Shown: positions 26,386-35,556 of the stretch, in pieces
Layout of the letters: each line of letters opens with the position of its first letter
Numbering within the stretch: the first letter of the stretch is position 1
Origin: Bacteroidota bacterium
GTDB lineage: Bacteria > Bacteroidota > Bacteroidia > Cytophagales > Cyclobacteriaceae
Direction of reading: 5' to 3'
NCBI GenBank assembly: GCA_018266435.1
Contig: JAFEAL010000012.1
Span: 23,700 to 87,699, forward strand
Length of the DNA stretch: 64,000 nucleotides
Made by a program: the position numbers and the translations under genes
Notes under the pieces: model-generated
What the model was told of the DNA's origin: nothing
Seen by the model: the letters and a program-made list of their open reading frames with translations, nothing else
The model's database searches: none

Positions 26386-29226
26386 ATGTCTCTCACTTCT
26401 AAAAACCCAATTGATAACTCCGGGCACGAATTCATTGACATAATCGGTGCGCGCGAACACAATTTGAAAAATATCAGTGTATCGCTGCCCCGCAATCAAT
26501 TCATTGTGATTACCGGCATCAGCGGCAGCGGCAAATCTTCGCTTGCATTTGATACGATCTATGCCGAAGGCCAGCGCAGATATATGGAAAGTTTTTCGGC
26601 TTATGCCCGCAGCTTTATTGGCAACCTGGAGCGGCCCGATGTAGATAAAATAAACGGGCTCAGCCCGGTCATTTCCATCGAGCAGAAAACAACCTCGCGC
26701 AATCCCCGCTCTACGGTAGGCACCGTCACTGAGATTTATGATTTCATGCGTTTGCTTTTTGCGCGGGCGGGAGAAGCCTTTTCTTACCTCACGGGCGAAC
26801 GGATGATCAGTCAATCAGAAGACCAGATACTGGATTCAATTATTTCAAATTTCTCGGGAAAGAAATTAACCCTTCTCGCTCCCGTAATTAAAGGGCGAAA
26901 AGGGCACTACCGCGAATTGTTTGTGCAGATCAGAAAGCAAGGCTACACCAAAGTGCGCGTGGATGGTGTGGTGCAAGACATTGTTGCCAAAATGCAGGTG
27001 GACCGTTTCAAAATCCATGACATTGAAATTGTCATCGATCGGATTGTGCCCGACAAAAAAGACAGGCATCGCATCGGGCAATCACTTGCTACAGCTTTGA
27101 AAGAGGGAAAGGGAGTGATCATTGCTTTAGAGGAAACTGGAAAAACACATCATTTTTCAAAATTTTTAATGGATCCCAAAACAGGCCTGTCGTACGATGA
27201 ACCTGCACCCAATAATTTTTCTTTCAACTCGCCTTATGGAGCCTGCCCGGTCTGCACGGGGCTCGGTGTGATCGAAGAAATTACCGAAGAGTCAATCATT
27301 CCCGATAAAAAATTGAGCATCAGCCGCGGAGGTATTTTGCCTTTGGGCGAATACCGCGACATCTGGATTTTCAAAAAAGTAGAAGCTATTCTCAAGCGAT
27401 ATAAATTAACGCTTACCACACCCATTAAAGAAATTCCCAAAGAGGTGCTGCACATTTTGATGCATGGTGATGACGTACCCGTGGCCGTGCCTTCGGTAAA
27501 ATATCCGGGCACCGAATGGAACACCAAGTTTGAGGGGATCATCAGTTTTTTGCAAAAGTTGAAAGAAGAAAGCACCGAGAGCGTGAAAAGATGGGTCGAA
27601 GATTTTACCGTCACTAAAATTTGCCCCGAGTGCCATGGCGCTCGTTTGAAAAAAGAATCGCTACACTTCAAAATCGATGACAAAAACATTTCACAGCTTT
27701 CTGAACTGAACATCGATGCATTGCAAAAATGGTTTGACGGGTTAGAAAAAAGGCTGAACGAAAAACAAAAAATAATAGCTGCCGAGGTGTTGAAAGAAAT
27801 CCGCAAGCGAATTGGCTTTTTGCTGGATGTAGGCCTGGACTATCTTCATCTCAACAGACCCTTGCGCACATTAAGCGGAGGCGAAGCGCAGCGCATCCGG
27901 CTGGCCACGCAAATCGGAACACAGTTGGTGGGTGTACTTTATATTTTAGATGAACCGAGCATTGGCCTTCATGCGCGAGACAATGTGAAGTTGATTAAAG
28001 CATTGAAAAATTTGCGTGACCTGGGCAACTCAGTGATTGTGGTTGAGCACGACAAAGAAATGATGCTGGAGTGTGATTACCTGATTGATGTGGGGCCGGG
28101 TGCCGGCAGACATGGCGGAAATATTGTTGCCGAAGGCACGCCTAAAGATTTCATCAAAAATAAAAGTACCACAGCAAAATATTTAAGCGGGGAAATCGCA
28201 ATTAAATATTCTAAAGAAAGAAGAAAAGGCAGCGGAGAAAAACTTTCATTGCTTGGCGCTACCGGAAATAATCTAAAAAACGTAAACCTTGAGCTTTCGC
28301 TCGGCACACTCACGTGCATCACAGGTGTATCGGGAAGCGGCAAATCTACATTGATTCACGAAACGCTTTTCCCAATCCTGAACAAGCATTTTTTCAATTC
28401 CAGAACCGAGCCACTGCCATTTAAAAAAATGGACGGGTTAAAACTGATCGACAAAGTAATTGAAGTAGATCAGTCACCCATTGGCCGAACTCCACGCTCA
28501 AACCCCGCTACTTACACAGGTGTATTTACCGACATCCGCGATCTGTTCGCGCAAATGCCCGAATCAAAAATTCGCGGTTACAAAACCGGGAGATTTTCTT
28601 TCAACGTAAAAGGCGGCCGATGCGAAACCTGTGAAGGCGCAGGCTTGCGTTTGATTGAAATGGAATTTTTGCCTGATGTTCATGTGCCTTGCGAAACATG
28701 CAAAGGCAAACGCTACAACCGCGAAACACTGGAAGTGCGCTTCAAAGGAAAATCAATCAGCGATGTGCTTGACATGACGGTGGAAGAAGCTGTTGCTTTT
28801 TTTGAAAACCAACCCAAAATCCTTCGCAAAATTGAAACGCTCAATGAAGTGGGGCTCGGCTACATTTCTCTGGGCCAGCATGCCACAACCCTTTCCGGTG
28901 GCGAAGCGCAACGCGTGAAACTGGCCACCGAACTGAGCAAGCGCGACACCGGCAAAACTCTTTATATCCTTGATGAACCCACCACGGGCCTGCATTTTCA
29001 AGACATCAGTCATTTGCTCGATGTGCTTCAGAAATTAGTTGACAAAGGAAACACCGTGCTGGTGATTGAACACAACATGGATGTCATTAAATCAGCCGAT
29101 CATATTATTGACCTCGGGCCCGAGGGGGGTGCCGGTGGCGGAAGGATAATTGCCATGGGCACACCCGAAGAAGTTTCAAAAAATCCTGCAAGCTATACCG
29201 GAAAATTTTTGAAAGCGGAACTTTAA
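26386..29226 (+). CDS. uvrA: UvrA-family excinuclease ABC subunit A (first copy)
   Basis: 946 aa tandem ABC ATPase of nucleotide excision repair, which scans DNA with UvrB and loads it at lesions. Walker A loops are GISGSGKSS (44-52) and GVSGSGKST (from 647), and the signature motifs [12 protein letters not shown] and [12 protein letters not shown] are intact. Zinc-finger cysteines are present (CPVCTGLG, CPECHGARL, CETCEGAG, CETCKGKR). All elements of a working UvrA are present. A second copy lies at 38920-41799. The last 70 nt are duplicated downstream (29902-29970). Confidence 0.95.
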   Translation: MSLTSKNPIDNSGHEFIDIIGAREHNLKNISVSLPRNQFIVITGISGSGKSSLAFDTIYAEGQRRYMESFSAYARSFIGNLERPDVDKINGLSPVISIEQKTTSRNPRSTVGTVTEIYDFMRLLFARAGEAFSYLTGERMISQSEDQILDSIISNFSGKKLTLLAPVIKGRKGHYRELFVQIRKQGYTKVRVDGVVQDIVAKMQVDRFKIHDIEIVIDRIVPDKKDRHRIGQSLATALKEGKGVIIALEETGKTHHFSKFLMDPKTGLSYDEPAPNNFSFNSPYGACPVCTGLGVIEEITEESIIPDKKLSISRGGILPLGEYRDIWIFKKVEAILKRYKLTLTTPIKEIPKEVLHILMHGDDVPVAVPSVKYPGTEWNTKFEGIISFLQKLKEESTESVKRWVEDFTVTKICPECHGARLKKESLHFKIDDKNISQLSELNIDALQKWFDGLEKRLNEKQKIIAAEVLKEIRKRIGFLLDVGLDYLHLNRPLRTLSGGEAQRIRLATQIGTQLVGVLYILDEPSIGLHARDNVKLIKALKNLRDLGNSVIVVEHDKEMMLECDYLIDVGPGAGRHGGNIVAEGTPKDFIKNKSTTAKYLSGEIAIKYSKERRKGSGEKLSLLGATGNNLKNVNLELSLGTLTCITGVSGSGKSTLIHETLFPILNKHFFNSRTEPLPFKKMDGLKLIDKVIEVDQSPIGRTPRSNPATYTGVFTDIRDLFAQMPESKIRGYKTGRFSFNVKGGRCETCEGAGLRLIEMEFLPDVHVPCETCKGKRYNRETLEVRFKGKSISDVLDMTVEEAVAFFENQPKILRKIETLNEVGLGYISLGQHATTLSGGEAQRVKLATELSKRDTGKTLYILDEPTTGLHFQDISHLLDVLQKLVDKGNTVLVIEHNMDVIKSADHIIDLGPEGGAGGGRIIAMGTPEEVSKNPASYTGKFLKAEL

Positions 29227-29290
29227 AAAAATTCGTTTTGCCTTTTCTCTTTGATGAAAACTATAATTGGCGAAGCCACGCCTATTGATA
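29157..29290. repeat. Intact parent of a partial duplication
   Basis: Covers the last 70 nt of uvrA and the 3' end of the convergent DoxX-like gene. A diverged copy is at 29902-30031. Together with 29528-29595 (copied to 30032-30098) it shows that the junction was duplicated and then lost about 237 nt from the copy. Confidence 0.85.
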
Positions 29291-29876
29291 ACATCGTGAA
29301 AATCCATACCGTCACCAATTGTTGACCCTTTAAAAAGTTAAGCAATACAGTTAGCGCCATAAAGAGGATACCGGCAATTACCCAGACGGGGTTGTTCATG
29401 AATCGATCTGCAGGTGCATTGGTAAGGTCAATTTTAATTTTATGATCCGGCTTAAATAAGATGATCCATTTCTTATAGTCCCAGGCCAAAAGAAAAAGAG
29501 TCCCCATCAGCATCAGTAAAGTGATTGTTGGGGTGCCCATGCCAAAATTGACAGAATACGTGATCATAGTAACATTAAGGATTATTGGAAAAAAAATGAT
29601 TGCGCCTATAGTTGAAAACCGTTGCGACATCAGCAGGCATCCTGCGATAAATTGACACCATCCTAAAAAATTCCAGTAAAAACCTGTTTGATACATCGCT
29701 TCAAAAAAATAACCAACGGGTTCGGATGTAGGAATCGTAGTGAACCGTTCACCTTTAATTTTTACAATAGATGCAAAAACGAATGCAAAGCCAATCAGGT
29801 AGCGCAAGTAGACTACTATAATTTTAATAAAAGTGATTTGCTTAATCTTATCCATTAGGTTGAGAGCCGTCATCAT
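29223..29876 (-). CDS. DoxX-like multi-pass membrane protein
   Basis: 217 aa with about six membrane helices (near 20-38, 66-86, 90-110, 117-133, 163-180, 185-205). The first helix and GERFTTIPTSEPVGYFFEAMYQTG loop resemble DoxX-type membrane proteins of Bacteroidota. Role unknown; DoxX relatives are linked to redox or respiratory complexes. Overlaps uvrA tail-to-tail by 4 nt, and part of it exists as a decayed copy at 29970-30098. Confidence 0.7.
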   Translation of the reverse strand: MMTALNLMDKIKQITFIKIIVVYLRYLIGFAFVFASIVKIKGERFTTIPTSEPVGYFFEAMYQTGFYWNFLGWCQFIAGCLLMSQRFSTIGAIIFFPIILNVTMITYSVNFGMGTPTITLLMLMGTLFLLAWDYKKWIILFKPDHKIKIDLTNAPADRFMNNPVWVIAGILFMALTVLLNFLKGQQLVTVWIFTMLSIGVASPIIVFIKEKRQNEFF

Positions 29877-29901
29877 TTTTTAAATTTTCACAAAGACGCA
29901 C

Positions 29902-30031
29902 GGGCACACCGAAAAGTTTCCAAAAACATGCAAGCTATACCGGAAAATTTTTGAAAGCGGAACTTTAAAAAAATTCGTTTTGCCTTTTCTCTTTGATTAA
30001 AACTATAATTGGCGGAGCCACGCCTATTGAC
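29902..30031. repeat. Diverged copy of 29157-29290
   Basis: Matches the uvrA 3' end and the convergent gene's 3' end with a few substitutions and small indels; for example ATGAAAACTATAATT becomes ATTAAAACTATAATT and GGCGAAGCC becomes GGCGGAGCC. Roughly 90 percent identical by eye. Confidence 0.85.
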
Positions 30032-30098
30032 AATGGGGCGCCCATGCCAAAATTGACAGAGTACGTGATCATGCAAACACTTAAGATTATCGAAAAAA
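29970..30098 (-). pseudogene. Remnant of a duplicated DoxX-like gene
   Basis: The segment corresponds to the C-terminal coding end of the DoxX-like gene joined directly to a piece of its middle (copy of 29528-29595), with 237 nt missing between them and in-frame stops created (for instance TTTAATCAAAG where the parent has TTTCATCAAAG). It cannot encode a protein. The remaining 3' uvrA piece upstream is equally dead. Confidence 0.75.
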
Positions 30099-30252
30099 CT
30101 TTCTTACGGCATCGTCTTACGCTGTATGAGGGCAATGCATTTTCAAAATGAGAGGCTCAGTACCAATACGGTCGGCCCTCCATCTCATTCTGAGAAGATG
30201 ATATTTGAGAGGGAAGTTATTTCTGTTTTGTCAAGCAGAAACAGTACGGGCT

Positions 30253-30285
30253 ATAAAAAACCCCGGCCAATGTGAGCCGGGGTTT
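30253..30285 (-). terminator. Rho-independent terminator of tRNA-Phe
   Basis: A perfect 10-bp stem (30258-30267 with 30276-30285) is followed, on the minus strand, by a T-run (A's at 30255-30260). It begins 2 nt after the tRNA 3' end. Confidence 0.85.
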
Positions 30286-30286
30286 G

Positions 30287-30359
30287 TGGTGACGGAGGGA
30301 ATTGAACCCCCGACACAAGGATTTTCAGTCCTTTGCTCTACCAACTGAGCTACGTCACC
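30287..30359 (-). tRNA. tRNA-Phe (anticodon GAA)
   Basis: The minus strand reads GGTGACGTAGCTCAGTTGGT onward. The anticodon loop CTGAAAA gives GAA. Acceptor stem GGTGACG/CGTCACC pairs fully and discriminator is A; CCA is not encoded. CAAAAGTA on the plus strand at 30392-30399 is a TACTTTTG -7 promoter element on the minus strand, 32 nt upstream. Confidence 0.96.
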
Positions 30360-30472
30360 TTAAAATATTGCCTTCATCAAAAAGTGGGACGCAAAAGTAA
30401 AACAATTCTCATAAATAGAAAATATTTCAGCAGAAGCTACAACCGATAGTGTTAACCCTTTCCCAAAATTCC

Positions 30473-30480
30473 TATTTTTG
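30473..30480 (+). promoter_or_regulatory. Probable -7 element of the Fe-S gene pair
   Basis: TATTTTTG fits TAnnTTTG exactly but ends only 4 nt before the ATG at 30485. No clear TTTG lies about 20 nt upstream. If real, the transcript would be leaderless. Confidence 0.45.
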
Positions 30481-30484
30481 ATGT

Positions 30485-31795
30485 ATGGCAGCACTACAAC
30501 AGGCTTTATTTATCCTTACCCTTGGCTTAGCCGGTTTTTTTATCCGGCAGCGTGTGCTTCGTATTCGCAGCAACATCGGGCTGGGCAAAGAAAAGAAAAT
30601 CACAGATCGTAAAAACGAACGGATAAAAAATATGCTATTGGTCGCCTTCGGGCAAAAGAAAATGTTTAAACGACCGTTGCCAGCCGTTCTTCACCTGCTC
30701 ATTTACGTTGGGTTTCTGGTCATTAACCTGGAGGTGCTTGAGTTTGTGATTGATGGTGTTTTTGGAACGCACCGCTTTTTTGCTCCGTACTTAGGAAGCC
30801 TGTATCACTTGGCAATGAATTTCTTTGAATTTCTTGCAGTGGGTGTATTAATTGCCTGCTTTGCATTCCTCATCCGCAGAAATATTTTAAGAATCCATCG
30901 CTTTTGGTCTTCTGAAATGACTGCATGGCCACGCTTGGATGCCAACCTGATTCTTTCGATTGAAATTATTCTGATGATTGCCATCCTGACCATGAACGGA
31001 AGCGACCAGGTTTTACAAACGCGAATCCCCGAACATTATCTTTCAACAGGAACACTCTTCTTTAGTTCACATTTAACTTCACTATTTCAACACCTCAATA
31101 CCTCAACATTGGTTATTCTAGAGCGTTTTTGCTGGTGGTTTCACATCATCGGTATTTTGGGATTTACTATTTATGTTACCTACTCTAAGCACCTGCATAT
31201 TTTCATGGCGTTTCTGAATACCTACTATGCCAAGCTAGAGGCCAAAGGCCATATCAATAACATGCCGGTAGTTACCGCTGAAGTAAAGTCCATGCTTGGC
31301 CTTGCCCCGGCACCTGCGGCACCTGCTGAGCCCGGAAGGTTCGGAGCCAAAGATATCAACGACTTGAGTTGGAATAATTTGCTGGCGGCCTATTCATGCA
31401 CCGAGTGTGGCCGCTGCACCAGCGAATGCCCGGCTAACCTTACGGGTAAAAAACTTTCTCCACGTAAAATCATGATGGACACGCGCGACCGGATGGAAGA
31501 CGTGGGAAGAAGTATAGAAAAAGCAGGACCGGGTTTAAGTGACGGAAAATTTTTGTTAGGCGACTATATCAGCAAAGAAGAAATCAACGCGTGCACCAGT
31601 TGCAATGCCTGTGTAGAAGCCTGCCCGGTAATGATTAACCCGTTGGAAATTATTTTAGAATTGAGAAGGTATGTAGCCATGGAAGAAAGCGGCTCACCAG
31701 CTGCATGGAATTCGATGTACCAGAATATTGAGACCAGCTTTGCTCCCTGGAAATTTTCACCCAGTGACCGGTTTAACTGGGCTAAACAGGATTAA
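30485..31795 (+). CDS. Membrane-bound 4Fe-4S oxidoreductase subunit (heterodisulfide-reductase-like)
   Basis: 436 aa. The N-terminal half has about five membrane helices (near 7-23, 64-86, 103-128, 155-175, 215-245), resembling a nitrate-reductase-gamma or HdrE-type heme b or quinone module. Two [4Fe-4S] motifs follow: CTECGRCTSEC beginning at C305 and CTSCNACVEAC beginning at C370. The next gene, 3 nt downstream, supplies CCG domains, so the pair resembles a split HdrED/GlpC-like complex passing electrons to or from quinone. The electron donor is unknown. Confidence 0.88.
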   Translation: MAALQQALFILTLGLAGFFIRQRVLRIRSNIGLGKEKKITDRKNERIKNMLLVAFGQKKMFKRPLPAVLHLLIYVGFLVINLEVLEFVIDGVFGTHRFFAPYLGSLYHLAMNFFEFLAVGVLIACFAFLIRRNILRIHRFWSSEMTAWPRLDANLILSIEIILMIAILTMNGSDQVLQTRIPEHYLSTGTLFFSSHLTSLFQHLNTSTLVILERFCWWFHIIGILGFTIYVTYSKHLHIFMAFLNTYYAKLEAKGHINNMPVVTAEVKSMLGLAPAPAAPAEPGRFGAKDINDLSWNNLLAAYSCTECGRCTSECPANLTGKKLSPRKIMMDTRDRMEDVGRSIEKAGPGLSDGKFLLGDYISKEEINACTSCNACVEACPVMINPLEIILELRRYVAMEESGSPAAWNSMYQNIETSFAPWKFSPSDRFNWAKQD

Positions 31796-31798
31796 AAA

Positions 31799-32578
31799 AT
31801 GAATGCACCAACTGTAGCAGAATTAAAAGCCAAAGGCGAAGACCCCGAAGTATTATTTTGGGTGGGCTGTGCCGGATCCTTTGACGATCGAGCCAAGCGT
31901 GTAACCCGGGCCTTTGTAAAAATTCTGAATGCCACCCAAACCAAATTTGCGGTACTCGGCACGGAAGAATCTTGCACGGGTGACCCGGCCCGAAGAGCCG
32001 GCAATGAATTTCTCTTTCAGATGCAGGCCATGAGCAATATTCAGGTATTGAATGGATACGGCATAAAAAAAATTGTTACCACATGTCCGCATTGCTTCAA
32101 TACATTGAAGAATGAATACCCTGAGTTAGGGGGTGCTTACGAGGTAATCCATCACGCTACATTTTTACAACAACTGATCAACGAAGGAAAAATAAAACTG
32201 AATGGCGGAGGCTCATTCAAAGGAAAAAAAATTACATATCACGATTCGTGCTACCTGGGTCGTGCCAATAATATTTATGAAGCACCCCGCGAAGTGCTTC
32301 AAGCCCTCGATGCTGATTTGGTGGAGATGAAACGCTGCCGAACCACCGGACTGTGTTGTGGCGCTGGCGGGGCTCAAATGTTTAAAGAACCCGAAAAAGG
32401 AAAAAAAGATATCAACATTGAGCGGGCCGAAGAAGCCTTGGGTACAGGTGCCGCCACCATAGCCGTAGCCTGCCCCTTCTGCATGACTATGATGACCGAT
32501 GGTGTGAAGAACAAAGAAAAAGAAGCCGAAGTGAGCGTAAAAGACCTGGCCGAACTAATTGCCGAGAGAATCAGCTAA
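31799..32578 (+). CDS. CCG-domain Fe-S protein (HdrB/LutA-like)
   Basis: 259 aa soluble protein with two cysteine-rich CCG domains that may hold a noncubane cluster. Visible motifs are TTCPHCFNTLKNEY, HDSCYLGRAN, TGLCCGAGGAQMF and CPFCMTMM. Partner of the membrane 4Fe-4S protein encoded 3 nt upstream. In many Bacteroidota this pair is conserved beside the 172-aa family found here at 56115, but in this genome the two are 24 kb apart. Substrate unknown. Overlaps the convergent transporter by 4 nt. Confidence 0.88.
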   Translation: MNAPTVAELKAKGEDPEVLFWVGCAGSFDDRAKRVTRAFVKILNATQTKFAVLGTEESCTGDPARRAGNEFLFQMQAMSNIQVLNGYGIKKIVTTCPHCFNTLKNEYPELGGAYEVIHHATFLQQLINEGKIKLNGGGSFKGKKITYHDSCYLGRANNIYEAPREVLQALDADLVEMKRCRTTGLCCGAGGAQMFKEPEKGKKDINIERAEEALGTGAATIAVACPFCMTMMTDGVKNKEKEAEVSVKDLAELIAERIS

Positions 32579-33756
32579 AGGCCGGCAGTTTTTTTATCTT
32601 TAAAGAACAGCACAAAATATATAAGCACAAGCATTGCAATGTAAGCCGGTACAAGCCAGATGCTCTCCCACAGGTGCTTCCCGTCTGCCATATAATTATC
32701 GGCCGTCAATCCTGAAAACCACGTGCCGATGAACATACCCAGGCCATAGGTAGCAAATGTGAAAAGACCTTGTGCCGCATTTTTTATTTTTTCTCCGGCT
32801 TTATTTTCGGTGTACATGTAGCCCGTTACGAAAAAGAAGTCATAACAAACCCCATGAAGAATAATGCCGGCATACAGCATCCACACATTGGCTCCAAGGT
32901 TGCCAAAGGCAAAACCAACATAACGGAGTATCCACGCTAAAATACCAATGATCAGAATATTTTTTACTCCGATCCGGTTAAACAAAAACGGAATAGCCAA
33001 AATAAACACGGCCTCAGAAATTTGCCCCATAATCATTTTGCTGGCCGCCTTATCCATGCCCAACTCATTCAAAAAAAGGTTGGCAAAGCCGTAATAAAAT
33101 GAAAGCGGAATACACACCAGCACGGCCGCGATGAAAAAAATCAGATACGATTTGTCTTTAAACAACACGAAGGCTTCCGTGCCAATGGCACTACCTTCTG
33201 ATTTGCCTTTTGGTGGTGTGTGAGGGAGAACAAAAGAAATCAGTCCCAGCCCGGCAGAAGCAATGGCCGCCATATAAAAAGTAGATGGGGTCTTTTCAAT
33301 GGAGAAGACTCCGATAAGCAGGCCAGACAAAATCCACCCGAGTGTACCAAATACCCTGATCCACGGAAATTGTTTTCCCGGATCTGTCATCTGCTGAAAT
33401 GCAATGCTATTGCTCAATGCAATGGTGGGCATGTACAATAACGAATACGCCACAATGATCCAGTAGAATAAAGTATTGTCGTGGATCTGGGTTGCTAAAT
33501 AAAGCAACACGCCACCGGCAATGTGCAACACGCCCATGATGCGCTGGGCTGCAAAATATCGGTCGGCTACCATGCCCACAAAAAAAGGAGAGATCATGGT
33601 GGCAATAGCCAAGGCACTGTATGCCGCCCCAATCTGCAACCCTGACGAGTGGAGGAATTCATTCATGTATGTGCCCATTGTAACGTACCAGGCACCCCAG
33701 ATAAAATACTGGAGCAACATCATCAGAGAGAGCTTAACGAAAACGTCAGGTTTCAT
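32575..33756 (-). CDS. MFS nucleoside:H+ symporter-like transporter
   Basis: 393 aa with 12 predicted membrane helices. The start KLSLMMLLQYFIWGAWYVTMG and LGWILSGLLIG in the first half are typical of the NupG/XapB nucleoside-symporter family as seen in Bacteroidota. The MFS loop motif between helices 2 and 3 is GMVADRYFAAQR. Probably imports nucleosides, in line with the deoxynucleoside kinase gene 1.2 kb away, though no operon joins them. Confidence 0.85.
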   Translation of the reverse strand: MKPDVFVKLSLMMLLQYFIWGAWYVTMGTYMNEFLHSSGLQIGAAYSALAIATMISPFFVGMVADRYFAAQRIMGVLHIAGGVLLYLATQIHDNTLFYWIIVAYSLLYMPTIALSNSIAFQQMTDPGKQFPWIRVFGTLGWILSGLLIGVFSIEKTPSTFYMAAIASAGLGLISFVLPHTPPKGKSEGSAIGTEAFVLFKDKSYLIFFIAAVLVCIPLSFYYGFANLFLNELGMDKAASKMIMGQISEAVFILAIPFLFNRIGVKNILIIGILAWILRYVGFAFGNLGANVWMLYAGIILHGVCYDFFFVTGYMYTENKAGEKIKNAAQGLFTFATYGLGMFIGTWFSGLTADNYMADGKHLWESIWLVPAYIAMLVLIYFVLFFKDKKTAGL

Positions 33757-33819
33757 AGGGCGGGGTATTTTTTTTATGAACGTAGAAAATAATTTTCATT
33801 CAACCAACCCAAGTTTAGA

Positions 33820-34827
33820 TCAATGAACTTCAGGCCGGTATTTTGATCCTTTAAAAATTTGTTGGGCATCGGTTATCTCCATGAGTTGAGGAAGCGTAGT
33901 GCGGGAATTTTCCGTCATGTATTTCTGTACCATTTTCCAACCTACCCAGGTGGCGATGCGTCCCGGGCATTCATTTCCTATTTCGTAGGTTTTAGGCCGC
34001 TCGTTTACATAGCGTTGTTTGATTTGTTGGCTGGTGGAAAACAACGCTTCCTCTTCAATCAGTTTTTTCCAGATTACATCCTGGTTGGCCTCCGCTCCGG
34101 CAATTTCCTTTCCGGTGTACCCGATAAAAATGCTGTCGGGGAAACAAGGCAGCATTTGTTTGGCAAAATAATAGGCCTTGCCGTAGGTAATCATGTCTGC
34201 CAGCACAGTACGGTCTTCCAGGTTGGTTTTGTTGTAGTGCTCGTCAATTCCAAAAAGTAATATCGATGAGGGCACGATATAATTTTTTTCAAATCGTTGC
34301 AGCATATACTGGTGCATATCGGGACGATACTTGGCTTTCTTGCCCAAGTAATAATCCAGCCCTACAATGATCAGCGAATCGCTCACAAATAAATCACTCT
34401 CCAGCCCGGTCAGTACAGTCAATACGTGCGGTGGTTTAAACTGTGGATAAAAATATTTCATGTTTGAAAAAGCCGTGCGAAACTCTTCCTTCAATGCACG
34501 GCCGTTACCAAACACATTTTTTGTCTCCAGTAAAAGAGTGTCCATAGAAGGGTGTGAAAACCACCGGTAGTAATGGTTGATAAAAGCCGAATCGCTTGGG
34601 TAATTTTTTCGATGAAAAAAAATATCAGCCAGGGCGAGGTGATGAGTAAAAAACCTGACCAGGTCTTTTTTTGTTTTTATGGCCGGAAGAGAATCCTCCA
34701 GAGAAATAAATGAAAAATCCATTTTCGTGTCTGGAGAATGAAGGCATTGGATCTCCCCCTCCTGAGTACACGATAAAAACCAAAAGACAAGTGCCAGGCA
34801 ACTGAGGATAGCAGGAATTCTTTTCAT
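33820..34827 (-). CDS. gldB: Gliding motility lipoprotein GldB family
   Basis: 335 aa. The signal peptide ends in the lipobox LSC with C20. The body has the GldB traits: KKDLVRFFTHHL, FGIDEHYN, MITYGKAYYFAKQMLP and the C-terminal ERPKTYEIGNECPGRIATW-type block. GldB is needed for gliding and type IX secretion in Flavobacterium and is widespread in Bacteroidota, including non-gliders. Most likely anchored to the outer or inner membrane facing the periplasm. Confidence 0.88.
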   Translation of the reverse strand: MKRIPAILSCLALVFWFLSCTQEGEIQCLHSPDTKMDFSFISLEDSLPAIKTKKDLVRFFTHHLALADIFFHRKNYPSDSAFINHYYRWFSHPSMDTLLLETKNVFGNGRALKEEFRTAFSNMKYFYPQFKPPHVLTVLTGLESDLFVSDSLIIVGLDYYLGKKAKYRPDMHQYMLQRFEKNYIVPSSILLFGIDEHYNKTNLEDRTVLADMITYGKAYYFAKQMLPCFPDSIFIGYTGKEIAGAEANQDVIWKKLIEEEALFSTSQQIKQRYVNERPKTYEIGNECPGRIATWVGWKMVQKYMTENSRTTLPQLMEITDAQQIFKGSKYRPEVH

Positions 34828-34921
34828 TGAAAATTTTTAAGACTCAATATTAACTGAAAAAATGTTACTGAATTTTGTTCATCGCCTTGAATGTTGACCA
34901 TCGAATGTTGAATTTTGACCA

Positions 34922-35551
34922 GTGAAAAAAATCAAACACATAGCCGTATCCGGCAACATAGGGTCAGGCAAAACTACCTTAGCCGAAAAACTTTCGCGCC
35001 ATTACGGCTGGACCCCACTGTATGAATCGGTTGACCACAATCCCTACCTGCGCGATTTTTATGAAGACATGACGCGCTGGGCTTTTCACCTGCAGATTTA
35101 TTTTCTCAACAGTCGCTTTACCCAAATACGCAACATCCGCGAAAGCGAAAAAACGATTGTTCAAGACCGCACCATTTATGAAGATGCCTATATTTTTGCA
35201 CGCAACCTGCACGCCAGCGGCCACATCAATGATCGCGATTACCAAAGCTACCTCGATATCTTTCATTCGATGATTAACTTTGTGCAGCCACCCGATCTGC
35301 TCATTTACCTAAAGGCCGATATTCCCAAACTGGTAGATCAGATTCAAAAACGAAACCGCGATTTTGAATACAACATCAAACTGGAATACTTGCGTACTCT
35401 TAACGAACACTATGAAAAGTGGATTGGTGAATACACCCTCGGCAAACTGCTGGTAGTGGATATGAACAAACTCGATTTTGTAGGCAACGTAGAAGACTTT
35501 TCTTCCATCGTCAGCCGTGTAAACCTGGAGTTAAACAGTTTATTCAGTTAG
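34922..35551 (+). CDS. Deoxynucleoside kinase
   Basis: 209 aa cytosolic kinase phosphorylating deoxynucleosides for salvage (deoxyadenosine/deoxyguanosine kinase type). The P-loop is GNIGSGKT (11-18) and the LID-preceding DR motif is at D82-R83 in QDRTIYEDAYIF. Start is GTG at 34922; no ATG is available. A gap of 94 nt separates it from the divergent gldB. Confidence 0.9.
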   Translation: MKKIKHIAVSGNIGSGKTTLAEKLSRHYGWTPLYESVDHNPYLRDFYEDMTRWAFHLQIYFLNSRFTQIRNIRESEKTIVQDRTIYEDAYIFARNLHASGHINDRDYQSYLDIFHSMINFVQPPDLLIYLKADIPKLVDQIQKRNRDFEYNIKLEYLRTLNEHYEKWIGEYTLGKLLVVDMNKLDFVGNVEDFSSIVSRVNLELNSLFS

Positions 35552-35556
35552 CGCTA

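Larger units (their letters stand above)
29877..30286. other. About 410-nt non-coding stretch with duplication remnant
   Basis: Besides the copied uvrA/DoxX segments (29902-30098), the interval 30099-30250 shows no reading frame of note and no strong hairpin. The tRNA-Phe terminator occupies 30253-30285. Confidence 0.6.

Noticed and set aside
29888-30076. 62-aa minus-strand frame in the duplicated region
   Set aside because: A chance frame within the decayed DoxX/uvrA duplication with no start context.
30287-30359. tRNA-Phe as an integration site
   Set aside because: No direct repeat of the tRNA 3' end, integrase or foreign genes nearby; the repeats found derive from uvrA and DoxX-like DNA.
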